Assembly (NCBI GenBank): GCA_002811675.1
Contig: PDIM01000001.1
Span: 237,239 to 301,238 of the forward strand
DNA: 64,000 nt
From: Ichthyosporea sp. XGB-2017a
Lineage: Eukaryota > Opisthokonta > Ichthyosporea
Direction: 5' to 3'
Positions within the stretch are counted from its first letter, which is position 1. Every line of letters starts with the position of its first letter. The notes beneath the pieces were generated by a model that saw nothing but the letters and a program-made list of their open reading frames with translations, made no database searches and was not told the DNA's origin. Positions 1 to 10,025 of this stretch are shown here, piece after piece. Made by a program: the position numbers and the translations under genes.

Positions 1-2
1 CA

Positions 3-449
3 AAAGAAAAGGACTTTCACGAAGGGGAAAGGAAGGAGAAGAGTGAGTTTCGACTTCAGTTTAAGGGAAGCAAGTTATCTGGAAAACGCGTTAAAGATAA
101 CAGAAAAAGTGAAGAGGGAAAAGTATCACAAGCTTCAAATGGTTCTCATGAAGATGGCAAGTCTATTGAAGAATGGAATGAAGTGAGGGCAAAGTTAGGT
201 CTGAAACCACTTGATACAAGCAGCAACAGAAGCGAAAGAGCAGTCTCGACCAAGAGGCCGGCGAAGCTTAACACTAGGGAAGGTGACACGGATGAACGGC
301 AACGTAAAGTGAGACGTGCAGAAGCCGAACGCTCCAAAACAGAAAGCTTTCAGTCCCGTGGCAGTAAGACTGGTGGGGTTATTGAATGTAGCGTCAGTGA
401 GTGGAATGCTATACGAGCAAAATTAGGCCTGAAGCCTCTTAAAGAATAA
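3..449 (+). CDS. Splicing factor C-terminus with two HIND motifs (Prp38-like), 5' partial
   Basis: The frame is open from the window edge to a TAA at 447-449, so only the last ~148 residues are present. They are lysine/glutamate/arginine-rich and low in complexity, with two near-identical motifs: SIEEWNEVRAKLGLKPLD (162-215) and SVSEWNAIRAKLGLKPLKE (390-446). The core RAKLGLKPL matches the HIND motif (Hub1-interacting domain) of Snu66/SART1 and of plant-type Prp38, which binds the ubiquitin-like protein Hub1/UBL5 in the tri-snRNP. SART1/Snu66 carries HIND near the N-terminus, while Prp38 of plants and several protists carries it at the basic C-terminus. The position here therefore favours Prp38, but the globular domain lies outside the window and the identity is inferred. 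The second HIND ends the protein. Confidence 0.7.
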   Translation, partial: KEKDFHEGERKEKSEFRLQFKGSKLSGKRVKDNRKSEEGKVSQASNGSHEDGKSIEEWNEVRAKLGLKPLDTSSNRSERAVSTKRPAKLNTREGDTDERQRKVRRAEAERSKTESFQSRGSKTGGVIECSVSEWNAIRAKLGLKPLKE

Positions 450-640
450 ATTTCAAATTTTGCTGTTGATCCTGAAAATTCCATGTCGGGTGGTGAAGGG
501 GAAGACTACTGTAGTTGTGATAATTCCTTGGGGCAGTTCAGCTGGCAGCTGTGTAGTCTGTTGTGTTTCTTGTGAGTTGTGACTTTTGTCTTGTACCAGA
601 ATCCCTGTACAGTGTGGTGTGCAGCACAGAGACCACGACC

Positions 641-2602
641 ATGCGTGGGGAGGGAACAAGGCGAAAACCAATCATAGCCCACATAGACCTTGATTGTTTC
701 TATTGTGAGGTTGAGCAGGTGCGTCTGGGAATTCCGCGCACAAAGCCGCTTGCTGTGCAACAATGGCAAGGCCTTATTGCTGTAAACTACCCTGCACGGG
801 CATGTGGCATAACTAGACATATGAACGTGGCTCAGGCCAGAGCTGCTTGCAAAGACCTTATATGTGTTCATGTTGCCACATATTCTGGTACCGATCCGGA
901 GCCCCGGTACCATGATAGGCCAGGTAAAGAAACCCACAAAGTGAGTTTGGATCCGTACCGCAAAGCATCTCGAGAAATATTCAAAATTCTAAAAGAATAC
1001 ACCCAAGAAGTTGAAAAAGCTTCAGTCGATGAAGCTTTTTTAGATATAACGGACATGGTAGACGAGCTAATGCAATTTTCGGTGGACGTTCCTAATGCGC
1101 TGAACTGGGATGGACTTGGGGAGCTATTTATTCGTGGGAAAACAGAGGATGAGCAAGTATGTTGTTATGAAGGAGCTTTGGATGACACATTTCGATTGTA
1201 CTTGGGGGCAAAGCTTGTAAAAGAAATACGTACAAAAGTGTGCTCAGTTTTGGGGTACCAATGCTCGGCGGGGATCAGTCACAACAAGTTGTTAAGCAAA
1301 ATGGGATCGGGCTATAAAAAGCCGAATAACCAAACGGTCATTGGTAGCGCTGGAGTTTTTAGTTTTGTCAAAGATTTTCCTATCGCTAAAATACCGTCCT
1401 TTGGGGGTAAAATGGGGCAACAAGTAGTGGCTGCATTAGGAGTTGAAACTGTTGAGGACGCGTGGGGTTATTCCAAAGACGAGGTGATTCAGAAAATGAA
1501 CTCTGCGAATGCCGAGTGGGTATTTGACAGGATCCACGGAGTTGATGACTCAGAGATTTGTAAGAAAGACAAGAACAAGTCTATGATGTCCGCGAAGTCA
1601 TTTCGCCCTGTGTATAACGACAGTCGTGTTCGGTACTGGTTAGGAATATTATCAAATGAGCTTTTGTATCGACTGTCTTGTGAATTGGAAGATGGAAGGG
1701 TAGCCAAATCGTACGAGCTGCATGTGGTTTGCAAGGGGGGCAAAAAAGCTTCACGAACATTTACTTGCAAGGATATCTACTGGAAAAACCTATCAGATAG
1801 GGATAAGCTATGCGAAGAAGCGTTCAAAATATTCAAAAAGGTTGATAATTGCTACCCCTGCACTTTCCTTGCGATTAAGGCTTCTAACTTTATTGATGCT
1901 CCCTGTAGTGGCGTTCTTTCTTCGTTTTTGCAACGAAAACATACTTTGGCGAGTACGGAAAAGAGAAATTTGGACGTTGATAACAACGTATCAGACCTTA
2001 CTGCCACCTCTGCCCCCTTCTCAGGTTCGCATTTGAAGAAATCACTTCAAAATAATGTAGATATTATTGGTTTTTTTTCTAAGACGGCCAGTGACTGCAA
2101 GAAAAAGAGGAGTTCTAAGCCCACGCAAAGTATTAAGTCGTTCGTTGATAGTGTTGCGCTAGACGACTACTCCTCGTTTCAAAATTCCCAAGCTTGTGTA
2201 TCTTCAGGAAAGACTTTATCTTCCGAGCAGGCAAGGCTATTTGAAGACGATGATTCCTCAGACGAGAAACTGCCACCTTTTAATATTTGCAAGCGCAATG
2301 TGTCCCCGGAGATAGAAACTGTCGTAAAAGAAACAGAAAATTGTAAGCAGTCTAAAGTGCATGAAGAGAATGGTGATTTCAATTCACCTCAGGACCAGTT
2401 CAGCTTGTATCGATGTGACAAGTGTGGAGATTCTTTTCTTAAAATGCAGAAACAAGAACATGACGATTATCACTTGGCTTTAGAACTTCACACCCAATTC
2501 AGTGGAAATAGTGTGGTAAGAGATGCAGTACAAGAAATCGATCCTCCAGTTACACCTTCAAGGAATCAAAAAAGGCAAAAGACTGATGGCTTCGCTATTT
2601 GA
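641..2602 (+). CDS. POLH: DNA polymerase eta (Y-family translesion polymerase)
   Basis: Bypasses UV photoproducts at stalled forks. The single exon encodes 653 residues from the ATG at 641; the frame is open further upstream but has no earlier ATG. Y-family catalytic motifs are intact: IDLDCFY (Asp16) and SVDEAF (Asp130, Glu131), followed by the helix-hairpin region (AGISHNKLLSKMGSGYKKP) and a little-finger domain. The tail carries a PCNA-binding-like box NVDIIGFF (about 472-479, Asn in place of the usual Gln) and a ubiquitin-binding C2H2 finger (Cys592, Cys595, His607, His611) of the UBZ type. This domain order is that of animal Pol eta rather than kappa or iota; the human protein is 713 residues. 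It lies 191 bp downstream of, and in the same direction as, the HIND gene. Confidence 0.93.
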   Translation: MRGEGTRRKPIIAHIDLDCFYCEVEQVRLGIPRTKPLAVQQWQGLIAVNYPARACGITRHMNVAQARAACKDLICVHVATYSGTDPEPRYHDRPGKETHKVSLDPYRKASREIFKILKEYTQEVEKASVDEAFLDITDMVDELMQFSVDVPNALNWDGLGELFIRGKTEDEQVCCYEGALDDTFRLYLGAKLVKEIRTKVCSVLGYQCSAGISHNKLLSKMGSGYKKPNNQTVIGSAGVFSFVKDFPIAKIPSFGGKMGQQVVAALGVETVEDAWGYSKDEVIQKMNSANAEWVFDRIHGVDDSEICKKDKNKSMMSAKSFRPVYNDSRVRYWLGILSNELLYRLSCELEDGRVAKSYELHVVCKGGKKASRTFTCKDIYWKNLSDRDKLCEEAFKIFKKVDNCYPCTFLAIKASNFIDAPCSGVLSSFLQRKHTLASTEKRNLDVDNNVSDLTATSAPFSGSHLKKSLQNNVDIIGFFSKTASDCKKKRSSKPTQSIKSFVDSVALDDYSSFQNSQACVSSGKTLSSEQARLFEDDDSSDEKLPPFNICKRNVSPEIETVVKETENCKQSKVHEENGDFNSPQDQFSLYRCDKCGDSFLKMQKQEHDDYHLALELHTQFSGNSVVRDAVQEIDPPVTPSRNQKRQKTDGFAI

Positions 2603-3153
2603 TTGAGTAACTGACTACCAGAGGCATTTTATTAGCAAATAGTAATGCTCTTCTCACTACCTTCAATGTCTAACACTCCGTTCCATCACCCTTACTTACA
2701 CATTTTAAAACACTGCATATATCCTTGGCAAGTGGCAGAGACGCCTGCTTCTCCTTGACACTCTACTATGCCCCATTCAGACCCTTCATTGAAGCATTGA
2801 CACAGAACAGGCTCTGAAATAAAAACTGAATGACTGAACAGCTGACCGGTTGTGGCGCGCAATTAAAATATACCCTAAACCTGTATACAAGAAAGTATAA
2901 GAAGAAATATACATTAGGTCAACTGCCTCTCTCGAGTAAAAAAGCAACTCCCTCTCAGTCTCCCTGCCTACCAGAATCTCACTTTCTGTACTGCCTCCCA
3001 AATTCCCATCCCGCTAAGCTAAGCTGAGATTATCTTCCCATGTATCCCTCAGGGAATCTCAATCCGGTCCATCTTAACTATTGGTACATGTATATTCCTA
3101 GTCATTAACGCAACCGACCCTCTTCATATTTCTTATTCTTTCCGATTTCGATC
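2603..3153. other. Intergenic spacer between POLH and the SAP gene
   Basis: No supportable gene in 551 bp. It contains an AATAAA at 2818-2823 that could end the POLH transcript, and AT-rich sequence before the SAP-gene ATG at 3154. Confidence 0.6.
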
Positions 3154-4395
3154 ATGCCACTTCATACTCTGCTAAAGACCTCTTTTAGCGAGGCTGTTTA
3201 TAGGGCTCGAAATCTGTTTCGTGTGATGAGTGTGACTGGTCGATACTTGCCAGGAGACGCCATTGATCATCCTCCAGGAAAATATCGATGTAGTTTGTTC
3301 AGCAGTTCTTGTCATGCGTGGAATAGAAGTGGTGTGGTGGAGGATGAAGGAGACCAAGTCCCAAAAAGACTATCAAATGCTGGAGTTGAAAGGCTATTGG
3401 GCATTGGGGTAGAAAATTTATCAATCAAAGAAATAGAAGACCTTCTCAAGAAACCCATATCCAAACTTCGGGTTGTTGATCTGAAGCAAATCCTCTCCCA
3501 GCTTAAACTTCCTGCCTCTGGAAAGAAGGCAATACTCATTGAACGGATAGAAGGCTTTTACAGCGGCCAGGCGGAAAATGTCGAGTGCTTCTCCGCAGGA
3601 TTAAAAGAAGTGGGTCAAAGTGAACCTCTAATCACCGTGGATAGCAGTCCAATACTTGAAGAGCGGAGTGACACAAATGAAATTTCAGAAAATACCAAAT
3701 TTCGCCCAGGAGAATTTTCTGAAAATGTAGAACCTGCGAATAACGAAGCAATAATGTTACCTTCGAGTAGTGCATCTCTCTGTCTTTCTGCGTTGGCTAA
3801 CAATATCAGTTCACAACGGCAATTAAAGACATCAGAAGCCCCAATTATTCATCCACAAACAAATACATCTCCAATTTCAACTGATGTGTTGCCCGAAGAA
3901 GGGTATGCCCTTAGTGACATCCCCGTTCTAACCTCTGAGTTGAGTGTAGAAGAAAGTAGTATAAGCATCATACCTGTGACCACTCTTGTCGAGGAGGAAG
4001 CCCAATTGAGTTTAGAAGGTGACTCGCATGTTCCACTATATGCTTTCGCTAATGTACAAGAGTATGTGGATCCACTTAGTTCTTATGCAATTCCGATGGG
4101 CAATATATACTCACCGAGGCTTTCAATGAATACAAAAGATTTTCTACCGCCAGTATATGGGCCTTTGAAAGGTCTTTCCATCACTTTACGTGACAAGTGT
4201 ATTTATTCATTCTACAAGGCGGATTATCACACAAGGTTAAGGGGTCTATATGTTCAAGATAAGACGTATTTTGACGCGGAGGATCTGAAAAGATATTCTC
4301 AGCTCATAGACCACGAGTTCCAGAATGGTGGCTTTTTTTTTAGAAATAGACTTCCCATCATTATGACTTGTTTATCACTTTGGTTCCTCATGTAA
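3154..4395 (+). CDS. Orphan SAP-domain protein, possibly mitochondrial
   Basis: 413 residues in one exon. I do not recognise the family. Residues ~102-136 form a SAP motif (helix-turn-helix DNA/RNA-binding fold) with the landmarks L-x-x-L-K-x-x-L and G-K-K-A-x-L-I-E-R-I. The first ~25 residues have regularly spaced basic and hydroxylated residues and no acids until Glu13, which could act as a mitochondrial presequence. Residues 140-330 are Ser/Glu-rich and probably disordered. A more ordered C-terminal patch (~340-395) has a Tyr/Phe-rich run around SITLRDKCIYSFYKADYH. The last ~14 residues are hydrophobic. Its stop lies 30 bp from the stop of the convergent IRE1 gene. Confidence 0.6.
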   Translation: MPLHTLLKTSFSEAVYRARNLFRVMSVTGRYLPGDAIDHPPGKYRCSLFSSSCHAWNRSGVVEDEGDQVPKRLSNAGVERLLGIGVENLSIKEIEDLLKKPISKLRVVDLKQILSQLKLPASGKKAILIERIEGFYSGQAENVECFSAGLKEVGQSEPLITVDSSPILEERSDTNEISENTKFRPGEFSENVEPANNEAIMLPSSSASLCLSALANNISSQRQLKTSEAPIIHPQTNTSPISTDVLPEEGYALSDIPVLTSELSVEESSISIIPVTTLVEEEAQLSLEGDSHVPLYAFANVQEYVDPLSSYAIPMGNIYSPRLSMNTKDFLPPVYGPLKGLSITLRDKCIYSFYKADYHTRLRGLYVQDKTYFDAEDLKRYSQLIDHEFQNGGFFFRNRLPIIMTCLSLWFLM

Positions 4396-4403
4396 AGCAA
4401 CAA

Positions 4404-4409
4404 AATAAA
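4404..4409 (+). terminator. Poly(A) signal AATAAA for the SAP gene
   Basis: AATAAA begins 9 bp after the stop codon, inside the 30-bp gap before the end of IRE1. Cleavage 15-25 bp downstream would put the mRNA end inside antisense IRE1 coding sequence. Confidence 0.5.
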
Positions 4410-4425
4410 TACATCACTTCAAGCT

Positions 4426-7038
4426 TTATTTGAAATACTTTTCAAATAACTCTTCGCGTCTTAAGGGCCCAAACGAAATGGAAAAATAGACATGCATAAG
4501 AAGACGGGGAAAGCGCTTCTCCCAATACCTCCAAAAGCCTTCTGGCATACTTCCAAAGAGCATCGACAGCTCTTTGGATGCCTCTCTATAGTGGTGTTTT
4601 TTGTTTCGCATTGCTCGAAGCATATCCCTTAAAGAAGAAAAGTTGTAACGGCGAAAAGACTTCAAATCTTCCAATAATGCTTTTTCCACATACTCTCGCC
4701 AATCTGACCCAATAACTGAACCACACTTGTACTCCAAATCTTGAACAATATCCGAGTCCAGATCCTCCTTTTCGATTCGGTCACTCACATCCATTAAAAA
4801 CTGAAGGCGCTTTCCACAATCCCAAAAAAAGGGGTGGCACAGCACTTCTTCTGCCCGCAGTCTCTTTTCAGGCTTGTCACATATCATACTCTCGATCAAA
4901 TCCTCAGCTTCAGGTTCTCCCCTCACAGCCCCCAAATTATACTCACCTTTCCTGATATTAAGATCCCTTTCGAAGCTATCCCCAAAAGGGTGGTCACCAC
5001 CAGACAGCATGAAGTAAAAGATGCAGCCTGCCGAAAATATATCAACACTCTTCGTCATTCTATAGCTATCATTCAAAATTTCAGGTGCAACCCAACCAGA
5101 AGTACCAGATCGAATAGTAGCGAATGAGCTTTGCCCATCTTTAAGCTTTTTACATAGACCGAAGTCTGATATAACCGCTTTGCCCCTAAATGTAACCAGA
5201 ACATTGTGGGGTTTCAAATCCCGATGTACTATATTCACTTGATGCAAATGGCGAATTCCAGTTATTAGCTCCTTCAAAAGATTAATGGTTTGCTCATGGG
5301 GTTGCTCATGCCATTCATCAATCATATCTGCAAGTGAATACTTGCACAGTTCAAGACCAATATATCTAAATTCCTCATCTGATTCTGAGCAAAAATATCG
5401 AACAACATTTGAATGATCATCAGAGTGCTGCAAAAGTTTGATTTCATGATCAGCGACATCATAAAACTGCTTCAAAAGTCGCTTCACGGCCACAGGCCGT
5501 CCTTCAAACTCGCCCTTGAAAACACAAGTTCCGTGGCTTCCATGTCCAAGTACTTCTTTCGATATCTTCAGTTTTCCTATAATCAAATTATCTTCGGAGT
5601 CCCTGAAAGTCTTCCGTTCCTGCTCCCTTTCTTCTTCTTCTTTTTCTGCTTCCTTTCCTGTTATCATTTCCTCAATCTGGGAGTTTGTAATTCCTGAGGT
5701 CTTTAAATCATTAGATATTATTTCATCCTTCTCTTCGTTTAAAGTTACTGTTAGAGAAGACTTTCTCGAAGGGGACTTGTGTTTATCTTGAGCTGGCTTA
5801 GGCATCACGTTGTTAAGAAACCAGTTAAAACCCAAAACAGAAATAGCCATAAATGTTGCATATACGAAGGTCCACAATTGGTTTTTTTCGACTTGAACGT
5901 TATTTGCGGCATTAGTCTGCTCCAGCTCCGACGGTTCAACGACCAACTGACCTCCTGACAGGCATTCAGGAAAGTCTGATGAAGAGGGTAGACACGAACT
6001 TGATCCACCTTCCAGTAGAAGTTGTGCGTTACGCTGTCTGCCAATATATGGCACGTTTTTGGGCTCAATAAGGTCTGACAACGAAACACTATTAGAATGA
6101 AAGGCGGACTTTTCATAGCTCGTCAAGGCAAATATCCCATTACGATGCTCCATGACTTTCACGGATGGCCTCAATCTCTTTAAGTTACTGGGAACAGAGC
6201 CTTCTGCATCCAAGCTCTCTCTTTGTATTTTTTCAGACATTGGTATAAGAATCATTTTGCCAATACTTCTTCCTTCCTGGGAAGCAAATACAGATACTGG
6301 CGGAGACTCTAAGTCACGGCTCCAGATTGATTTTCCTGTTACCTTATCCCGTAAATACAAAGTTTTTTCCGTAGAGGTTATCAGGATGTTGCGATCATTC
6401 TTTAAACTTGGTCTTGTCTTTGTCAGAAGGGTGTTAGAAGGCGGTGAATATTCGAAATGCTGAAATGAGTGGGCAAGAGCTCCACTCTGGCTATCAAACA
6501 CATTGATAAAATATTTTGTTCTGCTAATGAGAACAACATCATTCAAAATGTTTGATGCAACATTTGGACAATCGTCGATATTCTCGGTTTTAAACTCCTT
6601 TATGAGAGCCCCATTGTACCTATTTAGAGCTACTACTGACGACACCTTCGATCCAATATAAAGAGTACCATCGTCCGAGCTAAATGGAGACGCCTCCACC
6701 ATTTTAGGAATGGTCACCCCAAGCTTTGTCACACTCCCATTTTCGTTGTATTTATAAATCGTTCCATCTCGAGGATCAGTTATGTAAACATCTTTATGTG
6801 CCGAAAACTCCTTCCCATTCTCAAAAGTATTATCAAATCCAAACTTCCACAATTCGCTACCACTAGCTTCATCTAGCGCAAGAATATCCCCACCCAAAGT
6901 CGTGACAAAAACGATACTCGACCCTCTTTCTGCGACCGGGTAAATCTTTGACGAAGATATTGTCACAGGATCAGTGGCTGCCCCGTAACTAATCAGCACC
7001 CAAAGACACAAAAATACTAAGCTACTACGCTTTTCCAT
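4426..7038 (-). CDS. IRE1: IRE1 unfolded-protein-response kinase/endoribonuclease
   Basis: ER stress sensor that cuts HAC1/XBP1-type mRNA. The preferred start at 7038 (870 aa) begins MEKRSSLVFLCLWVLISYG, a good signal peptide; an in-frame ATG at 7089 would bury it. The luminal part (~25-385) has PQQ-like beta-propeller repeats (such as GGDILALDEASGSELWKF). One membrane segment lies at ~389-409. An acidic linker leads to the kinase (~490-739) with GHGSHG, VAVK (Lys519), HRDLKPHN and DFG (625-627), then a C-terminal KEN RNase domain with RNKKHH (811-816), the family's catalytic Arg/Asn/His cluster. All catalytic landmarks are present. It is single-exon and divergent from NOG2. Confidence 0.95.
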   Translation of the reverse strand: MEKRSSLVFLCLWVLISYGAATDPVTISSSKIYPVAERGSSIVFVTTLGGDILALDEASGSELWKFGFDNTFENGKEFSAHKDVYITDPRDGTIYKYNENGSVTKLGVTIPKMVEASPFSSDDGTLYIGSKVSSVVALNRYNGALIKEFKTENIDDCPNVASNILNDVVLISRTKYFINVFDSQSGALAHSFQHFEYSPPSNTLLTKTRPSLKNDRNILITSTEKTLYLRDKVTGKSIWSRDLESPPVSVFASQEGRSIGKMILIPMSEKIQRESLDAEGSVPSNLKRLRPSVKVMEHRNGIFALTSYEKSAFHSNSVSLSDLIEPKNVPYIGRQRNAQLLLEGGSSSCLPSSSDFPECLSGGQLVVEPSELEQTNAANNVQVEKNQLWTFVYATFMAISVLGFNWFLNNVMPKPAQDKHKSPSRKSSLTVTLNEEKDEIISNDLKTSGITNSQIEEMITGKEAEKEEEEREQERKTFRDSEDNLIIGKLKISKEVLGHGSHGTCVFKGEFEGRPVAVKRLLKQFYDVADHEIKLLQHSDDHSNVVRYFCSESDEEFRYIGLELCKYSLADMIDEWHEQPHEQTINLLKELITGIRHLHQVNIVHRDLKPHNVLVTFRGKAVISDFGLCKKLKDGQSSFATIRSGTSGWVAPEILNDSYRMTKSVDIFSAGCIFYFMLSGGDHPFGDSFERDLNIRKGEYNLGAVRGEPEAEDLIESMICDKPEKRLRAEEVLCHPFFWDCGKRLQFLMDVSDRIEKEDLDSDIVQDLEYKCGSVIGSDWREYVEKALLEDLKSFRRYNFSSLRDMLRAMRNKKHHYREASKELSMLFGSMPEGFWRYWEKRFPRLLMHVYFSISFGPLRREELFEKYFK

Positions 7039-7725
7039 ATTTCCCCAAAAAACTTCAATGAAAAGGTTCTTCTGTGAGATTAAAAACATACAAGATCAAT
7101 ACATATAAGGCGCATGCCTCCCAATGGATAAAATCGTGCCATACGGACCCGCGCCTACGATTCGAGGGAGTGACGGAGACTCGGGGCTCTTTGATTTTTC
7201 AAAAAAAGAAAACAAGATCCACAAGGCAATGTGCACAGTACTGGACAGATCTGGGTGGAGGTGGAGGTGGGTGGACTTGTGGGATTTACAAACTACGTTA
7301 GGGTACTCTGCTGCAGAGTTCGCTGTGCAGGGTTTCGAAATAAATTGATGCAGGATCAGATCGAAATAATAATAAATTAAAATAGGGGCGGGGTTAGGGC
7401 CACGTCACTCTTATATATAAATGGATATGGGAGGTATCAGGTAGGGTTATGACAGCAGCACAAGTGCTACATAGTCCCCATGTGAGCGAGTTATAATAAT
7501 AATCTATGTTATAGTACTGTAGCTAGTGCTGGGCCATGGCCATGCTTCCTTTATTACGATACCCAACCAAAGTACAATTATGTCAAGACTCGCTACAGAA
7601 GTACCACTGCTATTCCACACTTTACAATCTACTTCTACTGCGCTCCCTGTTGATTATATGACGGGAAACAAGCAAGGTGTGTTGCTGAGGGATTACGGTT
7701 TACTAGGAAGTTCTTTTGCAAGAAA
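7039..7725. promoter_or_regulatory. Divergent IRE1/NOG2 promoter region
   Basis: 687 bp between two start codons with no supported gene. It holds a GC box fused to a telomere-like element (GGGGCGGGGTTAGGG, 7385-7399), TAGGGTTA (7442-7449), TTATAATAAT (7491-7500) and GTACTGTAG (7514-7522). All four recur in other divergent promoters of this window. Confidence 0.5.
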
Positions 7726-9597
7726 ATGGCTAAGAAAGAAAGAACAAACAAGCCAAGTGCCAGTGGGCGCAATGGTGTTTCAAAGTCAAACAACAGTATG
7801 AATCCCAATCGCGTCAGAGAGCATGTGGGTATGAGAGACAAGGCTACTATTGAACGTCTAAAGATGTATAAGAGTGGGGGAAAGGCTATTCGGGATAAGG
7901 CAGGCAACGTTCTTAAAGCCGCCCCCTTCCAAAGTAAGGTTACACCTGGGACAATGGCAAGAGTTGCACCCAACAGAAAATGGTTTGGCAATACAAGAGT
8001 TGTAGGACAAACGGAGTTGACAAATTTCAGAGAAGCGCTTGGCTCAAAAGTCAACGACACGTATTCGGTCTTGATGCGATCTAGCAAAATTCCAATGTCG
8101 TTGCTCACAGATCCTGTGAAACAGGCACGCTCTCATCTATTGGATACAGAAAAATTTGAAAACACATTTGGACCAAAAGCCCAGCGTAAAAAGCCCACTA
8201 TCAAATGCAGTGATATGTCTGAATATGCCTCAAAAGCTGCTGGGGCTAGTGAAACTTATGACCATGCGAAGGACTCCAATCTGGTTTTGGAAGACGACGG
8301 TTGGAAAAAGGAAGTACGGGATAAATGCTTTGACAAAGGTCAGTCTCGCAGAATTTGGGGGGAATTGTATAAAGTTATCGATTCATCCGATGTTATTCTC
8401 CAAGTATTGGATGCAAGAGATCCTATGGGAACTAGATCTCTTCATATAGAAAAGTACATAAAAAGAGAGAAAGCCCACAAGCACGTAGTATTGATTTTGA
8501 ACAAATGCGATCTGGTTCCAACGTGGGTTACTCAAAAATGGGTTAAGAAGCTCTCTGCGGAGTATCCCACCATAGCTTTTCATTCGTCCATGACTAATCC
8601 GTTTGGAAAGGGTGCTGTTATTCAGCTCTTGCGTCAATTTTCAAAGTTGCACACTGATAAAAAACAAATCAGTGTGGGCTTGGTCGGTTACCCCAATGTC
8701 GGAAAGAGCAGTCTCATCAATGCGCTTGAGGGAAAGAAGGTGTGCAACGTTGCTCCAATTCCAGGAGAGACCAAGGTATGGCAGTATATTACTTTGATGA
8801 GAAGGATTTTTCTTATTGACTGCCCCGGAGTTGTGCACGACACAGGTGACTCAGAGACAGATATTGTACTAAAAGGAATTGTGAGATTAGAAAAGATTGA
8901 AGACGCTGAAGCCCACATACCCGCAGTTTTGGAGAGGGTAAAGAAAGAATATATTGTTAGAACGTACGGGGTACAAGAATGGAGTGACGCAGCTGATTTT
9001 TTGGAGAAAATGGCCGTCAAGTTTGGAAAGCTGTTGAAAGGTGGGGAGCCAGATGTGCATATTGTTGCACGTATGGTGCTGACAGACTGGCAGAGGGGCA
9101 AGTTGCCTTACTTTGCTGTTCCTACAGCTGACCATCCCGAACAAACCGAGAAGGCCGAAGAGAGTGAGGTGCAAGCGACCTCAGTTGAGAAAGATATCAC
9201 TGTTGAGCAGGATTTGGATAAAATTGCAGTGGATGAAGAATTTTTGTCCGCTGATATGAAGCCCGAGGGTTCTCAGGACGCCGAAGAATTAGAGAAGAAG
9301 CGGGACGAAAGCAAGAAGGTTGATTGGGATGATGTTTTTGGAAGTGTGGTTGGGGAGAAGGTGAGTGAAATGCCGACAAAGACAGAGTCGAAAGATACTG
9401 GTAAGCAAAAAATGTCGAAAAAGCGTGCAAGAGAAGAAGACATGGAAGAAGATCCGCGAAAAAGTAAGAAAGAAAAGAGAAAAACCACAAATAAGCAGAA
9501 GACTGGGGTTCATTACTATGACACAGCGAACGTGAAGAACAAGAACTTGGCCAAAAAGAACGGAGGTAAAAATCTTAAGAACCCTTCAAGGAGGTAG
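7726..9597 (+). CDS. GNL2: Nucleolar GTP-binding protein 2 (NOG2/GNL2/Nug2)
   Basis: Assembly GTPase of pre-60S ribosomal particles, acting in nucleolus and nucleoplasm. 623 residues in one exon from ATG 7726. The N-terminal ~200 residues match the NGP1NT region ([19 protein letters not shown]). The GTPase is circularly permuted: G4 NKCD precedes G1 [12 protein letters not shown] and G3 DCPGVV, diagnostic of the YlqF/NOG2 class. The tail is acidic, then strongly lysine-rich, fitting nucleolar localisation. It shares its promoter with IRE1. Two other ribosome-biogenesis genes are in the window (CEBPZ and the TAF1C-like gene). Confidence 0.95.
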   Translation: MAKKERTNKPSASGRNGVSKSNNSMNPNRVREHVGMRDKATIERLKMYKSGGKAIRDKAGNVLKAAPFQSKVTPGTMARVAPNRKWFGNTRVVGQTELTNFREALGSKVNDTYSVLMRSSKIPMSLLTDPVKQARSHLLDTEKFENTFGPKAQRKKPTIKCSDMSEYASKAAGASETYDHAKDSNLVLEDDGWKKEVRDKCFDKGQSRRIWGELYKVIDSSDVILQVLDARDPMGTRSLHIEKYIKREKAHKHVVLILNKCDLVPTWVTQKWVKKLSAEYPTIAFHSSMTNPFGKGAVIQLLRQFSKLHTDKKQISVGLVGYPNVGKSSLINALEGKKVCNVAPIPGETKVWQYITLMRRIFLIDCPGVVHDTGDSETDIVLKGIVRLEKIEDAEAHIPAVLERVKKEYIVRTYGVQEWSDAADFLEKMAVKFGKLLKGGEPDVHIVARMVLTDWQRGKLPYFAVPTADHPEQTEKAEESEVQATSVEKDITVEQDLDKIAVDEEFLSADMKPEGSQDAEELEKKRDESKKVDWDDVFGSVVGEKVSEMPTKTESKDTGKQKMSKKRAREEDMEEDPRKSKKEKRKTTNKQKTGVHYYDTANVKNKNLAKKNGGKNLKNPSRR

Positions 9598-10025
9598 ACG
9601 TGAGAAAAGGCGCACATGTCACTCTATGCGTTATCCTTCTTCCGAATCCAAGTCTTTCATTCCAAAACATTTACAATTATTAAATTGAAAATAAATTCTG
9701 AGAAATTTTTATATACTTTGAAAAGAAGTGAGGTTTATTTGGAAACAACTTTGTATGGTAAGTGGGCAAGTACAAGCCTTTGGTTGGGAGCCAAATTTTA
9801 CCCTTCTTTACAAAAAATATTCCACAAAAAAGAATCAAAAAATTCTATGAAAAAAAAACAAAATTCAAAAGAATCCGAGCTATGAGAAGCTGCTTAGTTT
9901 ACAAAAAGATATCTTTGTGTAACAAAGTCTCTAACTCATAGCAAACGCATCAAGCCAGTGAGCGTTTATATATTGGCTAGCCAAAACCTATTTACAGACA
10001 GTCATATTGGGTGTATGGAGCAAAG
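9598..10025. other. 3' intergenic region between NOG2 and the zinc-finger gene
   Basis: 428 bp between convergent genes, AT-rich, with an AAAATAAATT stretch near 9690 that could serve as NOG2 poly(A) signal. It is the longest convergent gap in the window. A short open frame here lacks any conserved feature. Confidence 0.5.

Noticed and set aside
9616-9885. 89-residue open frame after NOG2
   Set aside because: AT-rich, Lys/Asn/Ser-biased 3' UTR sequence without a recognisable motif.
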